Assembly: GCF_002197985.1 (NCBI RefSeq) | Contig: NZ_NBYK01000006.1 | Coordinates: forward strand, 38,578-102,577 | Direction of reading: 5' to 3' | DNA length: 64,000 nt | From: Halopseudomonas aestusnigri | GTDB lineage: Bacteria > Pseudomonadota > Gammaproteobacteria > Pseudomonadales > Pseudomonadaceae | Part shown: one piece after another, positions 17,977-26,751 of the stretch | Position numbering within the stretch: the stretch's first letter is position 1 | Layout: each line of letters starts with the position of its first letter | Notes under the pieces: generated by a model | What the model was told of the DNA's origin: nothing | What the model saw: only the letters and a program-made list of their open reading frames with translations | Databases searched by the model: none | Position numbers and translations under genes: made by a program

Positions 17977-20043
17977 TCAGCCATCCTTGCCGGCAGCCAC
18001 CTCAACACCCACTCTATCCTCCAGCAGCGCACTGGTCGCGGTCTGCACATAGGCCTTGAGCTGCTCCTGCAGATCGTCCGGCACCTGTGCCTGCTCGGTG
18101 ACAGTGGCCTGCGGACCGAGCTGGTAGCGGTAGGCACGGGGCTGCTCACCACGCGGCTGCACCACCAGTTCATCACCGCGCAACAGCCCCACCGTCTGAC
18201 CGCCGCCTGACGGCTTGATCACGCCAAAGCCCTTGTCACCGGCAGGCAGCGCCAGCAGATCACGCCCCCAGCACTGCTGCTGCACCGCGCCGCCGAGGCG
18301 CCCCATGATGGTCGGCACTACGTCAACCTGGGTGCCGACAATGTCATTGCGCTGGCCAAAGCGCTCGGTGATACCGGGCGCGATCAGCAGCAGGGGCACG
18401 TTGAAGCGCAGCAGATCGAGATCGGTCAGCTGGCGCGGCGTGCCGAATCCATGATCGCCGATCACCACAAACAGCGTGTCCTTGTACCAGGGCTCATTGC
18501 GGACCTGATCGAAGAACCGGCCCAGCGCCCAGTCGGAATAGCGCATGGCGGTCAGGTGCTCGTCGTTAACACCCTGCCCGCTCACGGCACCCACCGGCAG
18601 CGGGTCTGGCAACGCGTAAGGCGTATGGTTGGACAGGGTCTGCAGCAGCGCGTAGAACGGGCGCGTATGATCCAGCGCATTCAGTTCGGTGACAGCGCGG
18701 TCAAACATGTCCTGATCGGATACGCCCCAGGTCGGGTCGGAAAAGACCGGATTGACGTAGTCATTGCGGCCGATGAAGTGGCGCATGCCCTGCTTGCCGA
18801 AAAAGCCCTTCTGATTGTCCCAGGCAAAGTCGCCGTTATAGACATACAGGTCGTCAAAACCGCGCTGGCTCAGCAGCTGCGGCAACCCGGAAAACGCATG
18901 GCCACCCTCCGGCTCCTGCATCAGGTACTCGAAGCCCGGCAGGTTGGGGAAGCAGGCCATGGTCGCGAACATGCCCTGATGGGTGTGGGTGCCGTTGGAG
19001 AAGTAGCGGGTAAACAGCAACCCCTCCCTGCTCAGCCTGTCGAACTCGGGGGTAATGCCCAGCGGCGAGCCCAGCGCACCGGTGTAGTAGCCGGCAAAGC
19101 TCTCCATCAGTACCACCACCACATTGCGCACCGGCAATACGCTATCGACAGCGGGTTCAGATACGCGACGCACCGGCGCCAGCTCAGCGTCAATCAGCCG
19201 GTCATGTTCGGTCAACAGCAGGCTTCGGGTAATCCCGGTCGCCTGGTCATCGTCCATCAAACCAAGCCAGGCGTTATTGCGATGATCAGAGAACTGCGCC
19301 TTGGCGGCCGAATACAGGGTCAGCGCCGGCGTCAGGCCGAGTTGATTGGCAAAGGTCGAATCGGTGGTGAAAGCGTCCCCCCAGCGCAGCGGCGGGCCCT
19401 GACGCAGGGTGCCACGAGCCAGAACCGTTGAACTGACCAGCAACAGCAGCAGCACCGAGATGCGAGCTGTCAGCGCACCCAGACGGCTGTGCCTACGGTT
19501 CGCTGCGGTCGCGGGCAGCCTGGTACTGCGGTCCAGCCAGCGAAAACCGCGATACATCAGCCAACTGACCAGCGCCATACCCAGCAGCAAGCGCACCACC
19601 GGAAAGCCATACCAGAGCATGCTCAGTACAGTCGCCGGATCTTCCTGCAGATACTGGAACACCAGCGTGTTCAGGCGCTGGTGAAACTCACGGTAGAAGC
19701 TCAGCTCGACAGTGCCAAGCAGGCAAAGCAGCACGGTTGCCAGCGTCAGCCACAGGCACTGCAGCGTGCGCATGGCCATCAGCCGCGCGCTGAGGACGGT
19801 CAGCATCAGCGGCGCACCGACGATAACGACGACCCGCAGGTCGAAACGCAGGCCGTTGAAGAAGGCTTCCAGCAAATCGCCACGGGTTACCTCGGCGGCC
19901 AGCTCCCAGTTCCAGGCCAGCAGCGCGCCGCGCAGCAGGGTCAGCATGAGCGTCAGCGCCGCCAGCGCACCGACGATAAATATCAGTTGACCGCGCAGGC
20001 CAACCACCGGCCGGCTGGCCGGAGCAGTAGAAAGGGTCATCAA
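17977..20043 (-). CDS. LtaS/OpgB-type sulfatase-fold membrane transferase (first copy)
   Basis: The 688-residue protein has five N-terminal membrane helices (about 15-210) and a C-terminal periplasmic alkaline-phosphatase-fold domain. Metal and nucleophile residues are visible as E314 in VLMESFAGYY, a threonine in SNGTHTHQGM (T352 or T354) and GDHG near residue 530. LtaS enzymes move glycerol-phosphate from phosphatidylglycerol to an acceptor and leave diacylglycerol; some Gram-negative relatives add phosphoethanolamine or modify glucans. The gene follows dgkA by 23 bases at the end of the methyltransferase-inaA-dgkA unit. The acceptor is unknown. Confidence 0.88.
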   Translation of the reverse strand: MMTLSTAPASRPVVGLRGQLIFIVGALAALTLMLTLLRGALLAWNWELAAEVTRGDLLEAFFNGLRFDLRVVVIVGAPLMLTVLSARLMAMRTLQCLWLTLATVLLCLLGTVELSFYREFHQRLNTLVFQYLQEDPATVLSMLWYGFPVVRLLLGMALVSWLMYRGFRWLDRSTRLPATAANRRHSRLGALTARISVLLLLLVSSTVLARGTLRQGPPLRWGDAFTTDSTFANQLGLTPALTLYSAAKAQFSDHRNNAWLGLMDDDQATGITRSLLLTEHDRLIDAELAPVRRVSEPAVDSVLPVRNVVVVLMESFAGYYTGALGSPLGITPEFDRLSREGLLFTRYFSNGTHTHQGMFATMACFPNLPGFEYLMQEPEGGHAFSGLPQLLSQRGFDDLYVYNGDFAWDNQKGFFGKQGMRHFIGRNDYVNPVFSDPTWGVSDQDMFDRAVTELNALDHTRPFYALLQTLSNHTPYALPDPLPVGAVSGQGVNDEHLTAMRYSDWALGRFFDQVRNEPWYKDTLFVVIGDHGFGTPRQLTDLDLLRFNVPLLLIAPGITERFGQRNDIVGTQVDVVPTIMGRLGGAVQQQCWGRDLLALPAGDKGFGVIKPSGGGQTVGLLRGDELVVQPRGEQPRAYRYQLGPQATVTEQAQVPDDLQEQLKAYVQTATSALLEDRVGVEVAAGKDG

Positions 20044-20066
20044 ACAGGTTCCACAGACAGGCCCGC

Positions 20067-20471
20067 TCAGGCGGGCGAGAACAGAATCAGGCTCCAGACG
20101 CTGGTGATCAGCAGCAACGCCAGCATTTGTGCGGCGCTGCCCAGATCCTTGGCGCGCTTGGACAGCGGGTGCAGCTCAAGCGAAATACGATCCACTACCG
20201 CCTCTATGGCCGAATTGATCAGCTCAACGATCAGTGCCAGCAGCACCACCCCGACCATCAGTGCGCGCTCTACGCCGCTGACCGGCAACCAGAACGCCAG
20301 CGGGATCAGCACTACGGCCAAAAACAGCAACTGGCGGAAGGCGGCCTCAAAGGTCAAGGCTGCCCGCAGGCCGGCGAGCGAGTAACCCGCCGCCTTGATG
20401 ATCCTGACCACACCTCCGCGACTTTTCAGTTTCAGCGCATCGTCAGCGCCGGACAGGGGCTCAGGCCGCAT
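20067..20471 (-). CDS. dgkA: Diacylglycerol kinase
   Basis: This 134-residue membrane enzyme phosphorylates diacylglycerol to phosphatidate at the inner membrane. The family signature ELINSAIEAVVDRISLELHPLSKRAKDLGSAA lies near residues 84-115 (split here: ELINSAIEAVVDR, then KRAKDLGSAA) and contains the catalytic glutamate. Three membrane helices follow an N-terminal amphipathic helix. It overlaps the end of inaA by 11 bases and precedes an LtaS-like gene by 23, which suggests recycling of the diacylglycerol left by that enzyme. In P. putida dgkA is a ColR target at a separate locus, as I recall. Confidence 0.94.
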   Translation of the reverse strand: MRPEPLSGADDALKLKSRGGVVRIIKAAGYSLAGLRAALTFEAAFRQLLFLAVVLIPLAFWLPVSGVERALMVGVVLLALIVELINSAIEAVVDRISLELHPLSKRAKDLGSAAQMLALLLITSVWSLILFSPA

Positions 20472-21171
20472 GACGGCTGTCCCCGTTACCGCCGGTCAGG
20501 CTCTGATAGCAGGCCAGAAAATACTGCCAATCCTCGTCAGGCATCCCTTCGCGGTGGCGGCGCAGCTGGTCCAGGTCATGCCGCACCGCTCGACTGCGCA
20601 GCAGGCGACGACGGCTCTTCTCCAAATCCAGCAGTGCGACCTCGGCCCGGTCGCCGTTAACCCGGACATAGATATGCTTGGCGTACAGACAACCGTGCTG
20701 ACGGCGCCCCCCGTGCAGCCGCCGCAGCACCACAGCCAACTGCTGCAGTACGGCACGTCGCCGGGTTACTGTCTCATCGCTGGCGTACCACTGGCCCAGA
20801 CTGACAAAACCAGTCAGCTCTTCGGTCACCAGCAACCCTTGCCACTGTCCTTGATGCTCACGGGCAGCACAAAAAACCAGTTTGGGTACCGGCACACCAA
20901 GTTGCTCGCAGGCACGCAGCGCCAGCTCCTCCCTCAGCACCGTGGGCCGGCCAAGAGGGTGCAACCAGGTACGATAGACATGCCCAACCTGACGCTTGCT
21001 GTACAAGCGGGGCAAGCCGCGACTCTGGGGCGGCAGCAACTTGACCCCGCTCTGGCCACCGCGGCGCTGATTCGGCTCCTCTACCCACTTGCCGTCCATT
21101 TCCCACCAACGCTCGAAGCGTGCCTGACCAAAGGATGGCAATCGGCCCCGAGCCGAGATCACGGCGCTCAT
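20461..21171 (-). CDS. inaA: LPS-kinase-like protein of the InaA/WaaP family
   Basis: The 236-residue protein has a kinase-like fold. A lysine follows the glycine-poor strand (YSKRQVGHVYRTW), VTEELTGFVSL is the hinge, HGCLYAKHIYV replaces the usual HxDxxxxN catalytic loop, and LLDLEKSRRRL carries the metal-binding aspartate. It corresponds to PA4378. The start ATG overlaps the methyltransferase stop by four bases, so the two are probably translated together. The pair resembles the WarA-WarB methyltransferase-kinase complex reported to affect O-antigen length in P. aeruginosa. I assign that from memory, not from alignment. Confidence 0.85.
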   Translation of the reverse strand: MSAVISARGRLPSFGQARFERWWEMDGKWVEEPNQRRGGQSGVKLLPPQSRGLPRLYSKRQVGHVYRTWLHPLGRPTVLREELALRACEQLGVPVPKLVFCAAREHQGQWQGLLVTEELTGFVSLGQWYASDETVTRRRAVLQQLAVVLRRLHGGRRQHGCLYAKHIYVRVNGDRAEVALLDLEKSRRRLLRSRAVRHDLDQLRRHREGMPDEDWQYFLACYQSLTGGNGDSRHAA

Positions 21172-21860
21172 GCGTCCGCCTTGCGCAGCACGTAGACCCG
21201 CCACATGGCGTAGCCGGGCAGGAAATCGTGGTGGCTGATTTCGCTGAAGCCCGCCTCGCGAAACTCGGCTTCAATGACCTCGCGGGCCACAACAAAGCGG
21301 TTCTGATTCTGGCCGGCACGTCCTCGCTTTGCCCGGCGCGCTTCCAGACGACTGCGCTTCCAGGACTTGTAATTGCCATCGACCCAGAGCGAGATGATCA
21401 GGGTATCGCGGGTGACACGGGCGCATTCACGCAGCAGGGCAAGACGGTGCTCATGGTCGGCAACGTGGTGAATCAGCCGCATGCAGAAGATGCTGTCGAC
21501 CGCGTTATCGCCCAGATCGATATCAAAGGCAGAGGTCTGGAACGCCTTGACCCGCCTTACCACCTCCGTCGGCTGGCCGGCCAGTGCGGTCTGGATCATG
21601 TCCGCCGAATTGTCGGCAGCCAGAATGACCCGATTCGGCGCCTCGGCCAGCAACGGCCAGAAGCGGCCAGCGCCGCAGGGCAGGTCCAGCACCAGATTGG
21701 GATCACCGGCGTCTTTCAGCGCGCGGCGGGCCAACTGCATGTCACGCCAGTTGGACAAACGACGCGACAAACCGGCCTGATGCTTGTCGAAATACTGTTG
21801 TGAGTGATCGCGGTCGTACTTGTCGGAGAACGCGAGCTCGATCGGTTTGCTTTCGGACAT
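21168..21860 (-). CDS. SAM-dependent methyltransferase (WarA-like)
   Basis: The 230-residue class I methyltransferase has motif I VLDLPCGAGRFWPLL near residue 57, acidic motif II AADNSADM, and FCMRLIHHVADHEHR near residue 125. It is the first gene of a four-gene unit (methyltransferase, inaA, dgkA, LtaS-like). It has the position and partners of PA4379, downstream of colRS. A ColR-box-like site lies 71 bases upstream. The likely target is a cell-surface glycan or lipid, by analogy with WbdD and WarA; no substrate can be read from the sequence. Confidence 0.85.
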   Translation of the reverse strand: MSESKPIELAFSDKYDRDHSQQYFDKHQAGLSRRLSNWRDMQLARRALKDAGDPNLVLDLPCGAGRFWPLLAEAPNRVILAADNSADMIQTALAGQPTEVVRRVKAFQTSAFDIDLGDNAVDSIFCMRLIHHVADHEHRLALLRECARVTRDTLIISLWVDGNYKSWKRSRLEARRAKRGRAGQNQNRFVVAREVIEAEFREAGFSEISHHDFLPGYAMWRVYVLRKADA

Positions 21861-21930
21861 GACAATAACCCTGGTGGGAGTAGGTGCTGCCAGACTAGGC
21901 GCCCACGGATCAAGGTCGTGTCAAAGCGAT

Positions 21931-21946
21931 GTCAAAATTTCGTGAA
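21931..21946 (-). promoter_or_regulatory. Candidate ColR box before the methyltransferase unit
   Basis: Read on the minus strand the site is TTCACGAAATTTTGAC. It differs at two positions from the site before the second LtaS-like gene (23964-23979) and fits 13 of 16 positions of the ColR consensus as I recall it (YYNASNNYTTTTTCAC). It lies between colS and the methyltransferase start. Confidence 0.6.
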
Positions 21947-21998
21947 AAGCCAGAGGCCGAGCGATATCGGCCCGCGCGCTCGGCGGTGCAGCGGGCAA

Positions 21999-23261
21999 TC
22001 AACCCAGCCGCACATCGAAACAGCTGCCGCCGGCGGCCAGCGAATGCATGCTGACTGACCAGCCCTGATGGGCGCAGATACGCTTGACCAGCGACAGCCC
22101 CAGCCCCAGCCCTTCACCACGGGCCTGGTTGCCACGGACAAAGGGTTCGAAGATGTCGCTTTGCTGGTCGGTTGGCACCCCGGGCCCGGTATCTTCCACG
22201 CGGAAGCAGCCCGCCCCCAGCAGCAATCGAACCTGCCCCTGTTCGGTGTAGTGCAGCGCATTGCGCAGCAGATTGGACATGACCGTGCCGAGCAATCCCG
22301 GATGATACTGGCCGCTATCCTCCGCCTCGACGATCAGCTCAAAACCCAGGCCCTTGTCGGCAAAGGCGCCCTGCCAGCGCTCGACCTGCTCCTGCGCAAC
22401 CGAGAGCAAGGACGCATTGCCGGTCATCCTGACCGGCTGGCCCTTGGCTCGCGCCAGCAGCAGGAAGGTACCAACCAGCTCGCGCATCTCCTCGGCAGCT
22501 CGGGCGATGCGCTCGACCTGCCGTTGCTCGCGCTCGCTCAACTCGGCCGCTTCCAGCAGCTCGGTCGAGGTGGCGATAATCATCAACGGCGTGCGCAGTT
22601 CGTGACTGACATCGCCGGTAAACAGCCGTTCGCGCTCCAGCGACAGACGCAGGCGGCTGAGGGTGGAATCGAAGGCCTCGGCCAGGTGGCCAACCTCGTC
22701 GTCCGGGTATTCCGGCGCCAGTGGCGGTGCCAGCGGCAGCAATTGATCCCGGTGTCGCACCTGACCGGCCAGCCGGATGATCGGCGCCAGAATCTTTTGT
22801 GCCATCAGCAAACCCAGCAGACAGCCCAGCAGCACACTCAGCAGGAAGCCGGCAAATACTACGGCAAACAGCACCCGCTCGCGGGCCTCGAACTCAGCCT
22901 GCTCCTGAACCAGAATAAAACGCTGCGCGCCAATCTCGCGAACGTAGACATAGGCAGCCTGATCGTCGCCCACCAGTTCGCTGAAGCCCCCGTCGAGCGA
23001 GCGCAGCGACTCCGGTATCTCATAGCCCGGCATGTGAGAGGCATACAGCCGGGTCTTGCTGTCGAGCCGGGGCGGCTGACCGCGGGCCAGGTCCTGCTCC
23101 AGTACGGTAGTCAGTTCCTCGCTCATCTCCTGGGAGACCAGATGCTCCTCGACAAAATGCACAATGCCGACAATCCCCAGCGAAAACACCCCGCTGACCG
23201 CCAGCGTCATCAAGGTGAAGGCAATTACGATACGCCGGCGCAGCGGCTGTTTGCGAATCAT
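21999..23261 (-). CDS. colS: Sensor kinase ColS
   Basis: The 420-residue membrane kinase has helices at about 12-35 and 130-152 with a ~95-residue periplasmic sensor. A HAMP region follows, then HisKA DVSHELRTPLM (His220) and an ATPase domain with LLRNALHYT, VEDTGPGVP and EGLGLGLSLV. In P. putida ColS senses excess zinc and ferric iron through a periplasmic ExxE motif. Here EQAE (120-123) sits just before the second helix, which matches that placement. Its start overlaps the colR stop by four bases. Confidence 0.93.
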   Translation of the reverse strand: MIRKQPLRRRIVIAFTLMTLAVSGVFSLGIVGIVHFVEEHLVSQEMSEELTTVLEQDLARGQPPRLDSKTRLYASHMPGYEIPESLRSLDGGFSELVGDDQAAYVYVREIGAQRFILVQEQAEFEARERVLFAVVFAGFLLSVLLGCLLGLLMAQKILAPIIRLAGQVRHRDQLLPLAPPLAPEYPDDEVGHLAEAFDSTLSRLRLSLERERLFTGDVSHELRTPLMIIATSTELLEAAELSEREQRQVERIARAAEEMRELVGTFLLLARAKGQPVRMTGNASLLSVAQEQVERWQGAFADKGLGFELIVEAEDSGQYHPGLLGTVMSNLLRNALHYTEQGQVRLLLGAGCFRVEDTGPGVPTDQQSDIFEPFVRGNQARGEGLGLGLSLVKRICAHQGWSVSMHSLAAGGSCFDVRLG

Positions 23262-23935
23262 TGCGCCGGCTCCGAAAGGCTGTAACCAACCCCGTGCACG
23301 GTGTGAATCAGCGGCGTTTCAAAGGGTTTGTCGACGATCTGACGCAACTGGTGAATATGGCTGCGCAGGCTGTCACTGTCGGGTAGCTCGTCGCCCCAGA
23401 GCGCCTCTTCCAGCACAGTACGGCGAATCACCGCCGGGCTCTTGCGCATCAGCACTTCCAGCAGCTTGAGCCCGACCGGGTTGAGCTTGAGCGCCTTGCC
23501 GGCACGGCTGACCTGAAGGGTATCAAGGTCATAGCTCAGATCGCCGACCTCCAGTCGATGACGACCGCCACCGCTGCTGCGGCGCAGGATGGCTTCAATA
23601 CGGGCTACCAGTTCGGATAGCGCAAAGGGTTTGAGCAGGTAATCATCGGCGCCAACCTTCAGGCCCTTGAGCCGATCGTCCAGCGCATCACGCGCGGTCA
23701 GCATGATGATCGGCGTGTCACGACCGGCGTCCTCGCGCAGCCGCTGACACAGCTGATAGCCGTCCATGCCCGGCAGCATGATATCCAGCACAATCAGATC
23801 GTAGTGCTCGCTGACCGCCAGATGCAGCCCCGAAACCCCATCCTGGGCGCAGTCCACCGTGTAGCCCTTGAGCTGCAGGTAGTCCATCACGTTGGCGAGG
23901 ATATCGCGGTTATCCTCAATGACCAGAATACGCAT
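23258..23935 (-). CDS. colR: Response regulator ColR
   Basis: The 225-residue OmpR-type regulator has a receiver with E7/D8, phospho-acceptor D51 in IVLDIMLPG, and a KPFALSEL lysine. The winged-helix domain ends SLRSHIHQLRQIVDKPFETPLIHTV (split: SLRSHIHQLRQIVDKP, then IHTVHGVGYSLSE). It is close to PA4381. With ColS it controls envelope-modifying genes in response to metal stress. It is divergent from the second LtaS-like gene, and a matching site lies in the ~110-base gap. Confidence 0.95.
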   Translation of the reverse strand: MRILVIEDNRDILANVMDYLQLKGYTVDCAQDGVSGLHLAVSEHYDLIVLDIMLPGMDGYQLCQRLREDAGRDTPIIMLTARDALDDRLKGLKVGADDYLLKPFALSELVARIEAILRRSSGGGRHRLEVGDLSYDLDTLQVSRAGKALKLNPVGLKLLEVLMRKSPAVIRRTVLEEALWGDELPDSDSLRSHIHQLRQIVDKPFETPLIHTVHGVGYSLSEPAQ

Positions 23936-23963
23936 GCAGGAGCTCTCCAGAAAACCACACGGC

Positions 23964-23979
23964 TTGACGAAATTTTCAC
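23964..23979 (+). promoter_or_regulatory. Candidate ColR box before the LtaS-like/PAP2/phosphatase unit
   Basis: TTGACGAAATTTTCAC matches 14 of 16 positions of the recalled ColR consensus and is nearly identical to the site at 21931-21946. It lies 86 bases before the chosen start of the second LtaS-like gene and 29 bases before colR on the other strand. Confidence 0.65.
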
Positions 23980-24049
23980 AGCGCGTTGACGCAGCGCCGA
24001 CAGCAAGATCACCACACTGCGACGGTCGATTTCAACTATGGACTGTCAC

Positions 24050-26011
24050 ATGCCCCTGCTCAAATCCGCCCAGGCCCGTTTCCTTGGCTTGCTCGCAGCC
24101 CTCTGGCTCGGTGTTTTCGTTGTCACCCGTTCGATCCTGTTGCTGACCCACCTGGGCGAAGCGCAGCTCAGCGCCAGCGGTGTGCTGCGGCTGTATGGCG
24201 AAGGAATGATCTATGACCTGACCTTCCTGCTCTACGCCTTCGCGCCACTGGCGCTCTACCTGCTGCTGTGCCCTGCCAGGGTCTGGCGCAAGCGCTGGCA
24301 TCTGCGTCTGCTGCAGGCAGCCATGACCTTCGGCGTCTTCCTGATGCTGTTCACTGCGGTCGCCGAATGGCTGTTCTGGGACGAGTTCGGGGTGCGCTTC
24401 AACTTCATCGCGGTCGACTATCTGGTCTACTCCGACGAGGTGATCAACAACATCCTCGAGTCCTACCCGGTCTATCCGCTACTGGCAGCGCTGACCGTCA
24501 TCGCCGTGATCACCACCGCGCTGCTGCAACCACGAGTTCGCCGCATCGCCGCAGCCCCCTTGCTGAGCTGGCCCGAACGCGGCATCAGCCTGGCAGGCGC
24601 AGTTACAGCCGTCGCCCTGAGCATTCTGGTGGTTGGGCAGGGCTTTCCGCGCAGCAGCGGCGGCAACGCCTATCAGCACGAGCTGGCCAGCAACGGGCCG
24701 TACCAGTTCTTTGCCGCCTTCCGTAACAACGAACTGGACTACACCCAGTTCTACCCGCAACTGCCCGAGGCAACCGCTGCGAGCGCCCTGCGTGAGGAAG
24801 TCAGCGAAGCAAATGCCCGCTTTGTCGACACCGACCCGATGGGCGTTCGCCGGCAGATCGACAACCCCGGCCAGCCGCGCAAGCTGAACCTGATTCTGGT
24901 CACCATCGAAAGCCTCAGCGCCAAGTACATGGGCAGCGAAGGCGATGCCCGCAACCTGACCCCAAACCTCGATGCGCTGCGCAAGCAGAGCCTCTACTTC
25001 AGCCAGTTCTACGCCACCGGCACCCGCACCACCCGCGGCCTGGAAGCCATCACCCTGTCGATCCCGCCGACCCCCGGCCGCTCGATCGTCAAGCGCATCG
25101 GCCGCGAAACCGGGTTTGCCAGCCTCGGCCAGCAACTCGGCGCGCAGGGCTACGACAGCGTGTTTGTCTACGGCGGTCGTGGCTACTTCGACAACATGAA
25201 CGCCTTCTTCGCCGGCAACGGCTACCGGGTAGTCGATCAGGCCAGCGTACCTGACGAGGAAGTGACCTTCACCAACGCCTGGGGTATGAGCGACGAAGAC
25301 CTCTACAACCAGACCCTGAAGCTGGCCGACGCCGATGCCGCTGCAGGCAAGCCGTTCCTGCTGCAGCTGATGACTACCTCCAACCACCGCCCCTACAGCT
25401 ATCCGGAAGGTCGCATCGACATCCCCTCCGGCACCGGCCGCGAAGGCGCGGTGAAATACACCGACTATGCCATCGGCCAGTTCCTCGCGCAGGCGCGTGA
25501 GAAACCCTGGTTCAAGGACACTGTCTTCGTGTTCGTTGCCGACCACACCGCCGGCAGCGCCGGCAGGGAAGACCTGCCGGTGCACAACTACCACATCCCG
25601 CTGTTCGTCTACGCCCCAGGCCTGATCGGCGCCCGCGAGGACAGCCGCGTGGCCAGCCAGATCGATCTGGCGCCGACGCTGATGGGCCTGCTGAACATGG
25701 ATTACACCTCGACCTTCTTCGGCCACAACCTGCTGCGCCCGGATACCGGCCCGGGGCGGGCGCTGATCGGTAACTATCAACATCTGGGCCTGTTTGACGG
25801 TCAGGATCTGGCGATCCTCAGCCCACGCGGCCTGATCCGTCGGCACGACGACGCCATGGGCCTGAGCGTAGAAAAGGCGGCGCAGGCCACTGATCCGCTG
25901 GTCCGTCGCGCCATCGCCTACTACGAGGGCGCCAGCTACGACTACGGCCACCAGCTATTGGCGTGGCAACCTTCCAGCAGCCACCCTGTCCGTCAGGTAA
26001 GCCAGCGATGA
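24050..26011 (+). CDS. LtaS-type sulfatase-fold membrane transferase (second copy)
   Basis: About 653 residues: five membrane helices in the first ~190, then a periplasmic sulfatase-fold domain. Its catalytic glutamate is in LVTIESLSAKYMG, the likely nucleophile threonine in YATGTRTTRGLEA, and the metal site in VFVADHTAGSAG. It is only distantly similar to the first copy at 17977-20043, so this is not a recent duplication. Family enzymes transfer phosphoglycerol or phosphoethanolamine to surface acceptors. ATG 24050 is weakly preferred (GGA 7 bases upstream) over ATG 24038. It shares ATGA with the PAP2 gene and is preceded by a ColR-box-like site. Confidence 0.87.
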   Translation: MPLLKSAQARFLGLLAALWLGVFVVTRSILLLTHLGEAQLSASGVLRLYGEGMIYDLTFLLYAFAPLALYLLLCPARVWRKRWHLRLLQAAMTFGVFLMLFTAVAEWLFWDEFGVRFNFIAVDYLVYSDEVINNILESYPVYPLLAALTVIAVITTALLQPRVRRIAAAPLLSWPERGISLAGAVTAVALSILVVGQGFPRSSGGNAYQHELASNGPYQFFAAFRNNELDYTQFYPQLPEATAASALREEVSEANARFVDTDPMGVRRQIDNPGQPRKLNLILVTIESLSAKYMGSEGDARNLTPNLDALRKQSLYFSQFYATGTRTTRGLEAITLSIPPTPGRSIVKRIGRETGFASLGQQLGAQGYDSVFVYGGRGYFDNMNAFFAGNGYRVVDQASVPDEEVTFTNAWGMSDEDLYNQTLKLADADAAAGKPFLLQLMTTSNHRPYSYPEGRIDIPSGTGREGAVKYTDYAIGQFLAQAREKPWFKDTVFVFVADHTAGSAGREDLPVHNYHIPLFVYAPGLIGAREDSRVASQIDLAPTLMGLLNMDYTSTFFGHNLLRPDTGPGRALIGNYQHLGLFDGQDLAILSPRGLIRRHDDAMGLSVEKAAQATDPLVRRAIAYYEGASYDYGHQLLAWQPSSSHPVRQVSQR

Positions 26012-26751
26012 GCCGCAGCGCGCGCCCAACCAGCCCCTTTCCGGTCGGACGCTGGCTGCTGATTCCGGCTGCGGTCATGGCGCTGATGCTGGTGTTTGAC
26101 ACCAGCACGCTGGACTTCTGGTTCTCCGACCTGTTCTACGTACCGGGCGACGGCTTCGTCGGCCGCCACAGTTTCTTCCTCGAAGATATCCTGCACGACC
26201 GGGTCAAGCAGGCGGTGATCGTGATCGGCGTGCTGGCGATTATCGGGTTTGTGCTGAGCCTGCTGCCGACCCGGCTGCGGCGCTGGCGGCCGGAACTGGG
26301 CTATCTGGTGCTGTCGCTGGCACTGGCTACCAGCCTGGTCACCCCGCTCAAGCAACTGACCAACGTGCCCTGCCCCTGGAGTCTGGTGCAATACGGCGGC
26401 ACGGAGATTCACACACCGCTGCTGTCGGCCCGCCCGGACACTAACAAGGCCGGGCGCTGCTGGCCCGGCGGTCATGCCTCCTCCGGGTTCTCCCTGCTGG
26501 CCTTGTTCTTTGCCCTGCGTGACCGCTTTCCCCGGGCCGCCCGCGGCGCCCTGATCGGCGCACTGGCTCTGGGCACCGTGCTGTCACTCGGGCGCACCAT
26601 GCAGGGCGCGCATTTCCTCTCGCACAACGTCTGGACCCTGTTGTTCGACTGGTGCATCTGTCTGCTCTGCTACCGGCTGCTGCTGTATCGGCCAGCCGTC
26701 GCAGCCCGTAACGTCAGCCAGGCTGGGGAGCTCCGCCATGAAGCCGCGTAA
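26008..26751 (+). CDS. PAP2-family membrane phosphatase
   Basis: The 247-residue membrane protein has about six helices and the three PAP2 motifs: KQLTNVPCPW (a variant of the usual KxxxxxxRP, with the Arg-Pro altered), PGGHASSG and SLGRTMQGAHFLSHNVW with the catalytic histidine. Related enzymes remove phosphate from phosphatidate, phosphatidylglycerol phosphate, undecaprenyl diphosphate or lipid A at the periplasmic face. Its start overlaps the LtaS-like stop (ATGA), and the next gene begins inside its 3' end, so the three are probably co-translated. Confidence 0.88.
   Translation: MSRSARPTSPFPVGRWLLIPAAVMALMLVFDTSTLDFWFSDLFYVPGDGFVGRHSFFLEDILHDRVKQAVIVIGVLAIIGFVLSLLPTRLRRWRPELGYLVLSLALATSLVTPLKQLTNVPCPWSLVQYGGTEIHTPLLSARPDTNKAGRCWPGGHASSGFSLLALFFALRDRFPRAARGALIGALALGTVLSLGRTMQGAHFLSHNVWTLLFDWCICLLCYRLLLYRPAVAARNVSQAGELRHEAA

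Noticed and set aside
17977..26011. Recent duplication of one LtaS-like gene into two
   Set aside because: Apart from the shared fold the two proteins differ throughout, including around the nucleophile threonine and the metal site, so they look like old paralogues or separate acquisitions.
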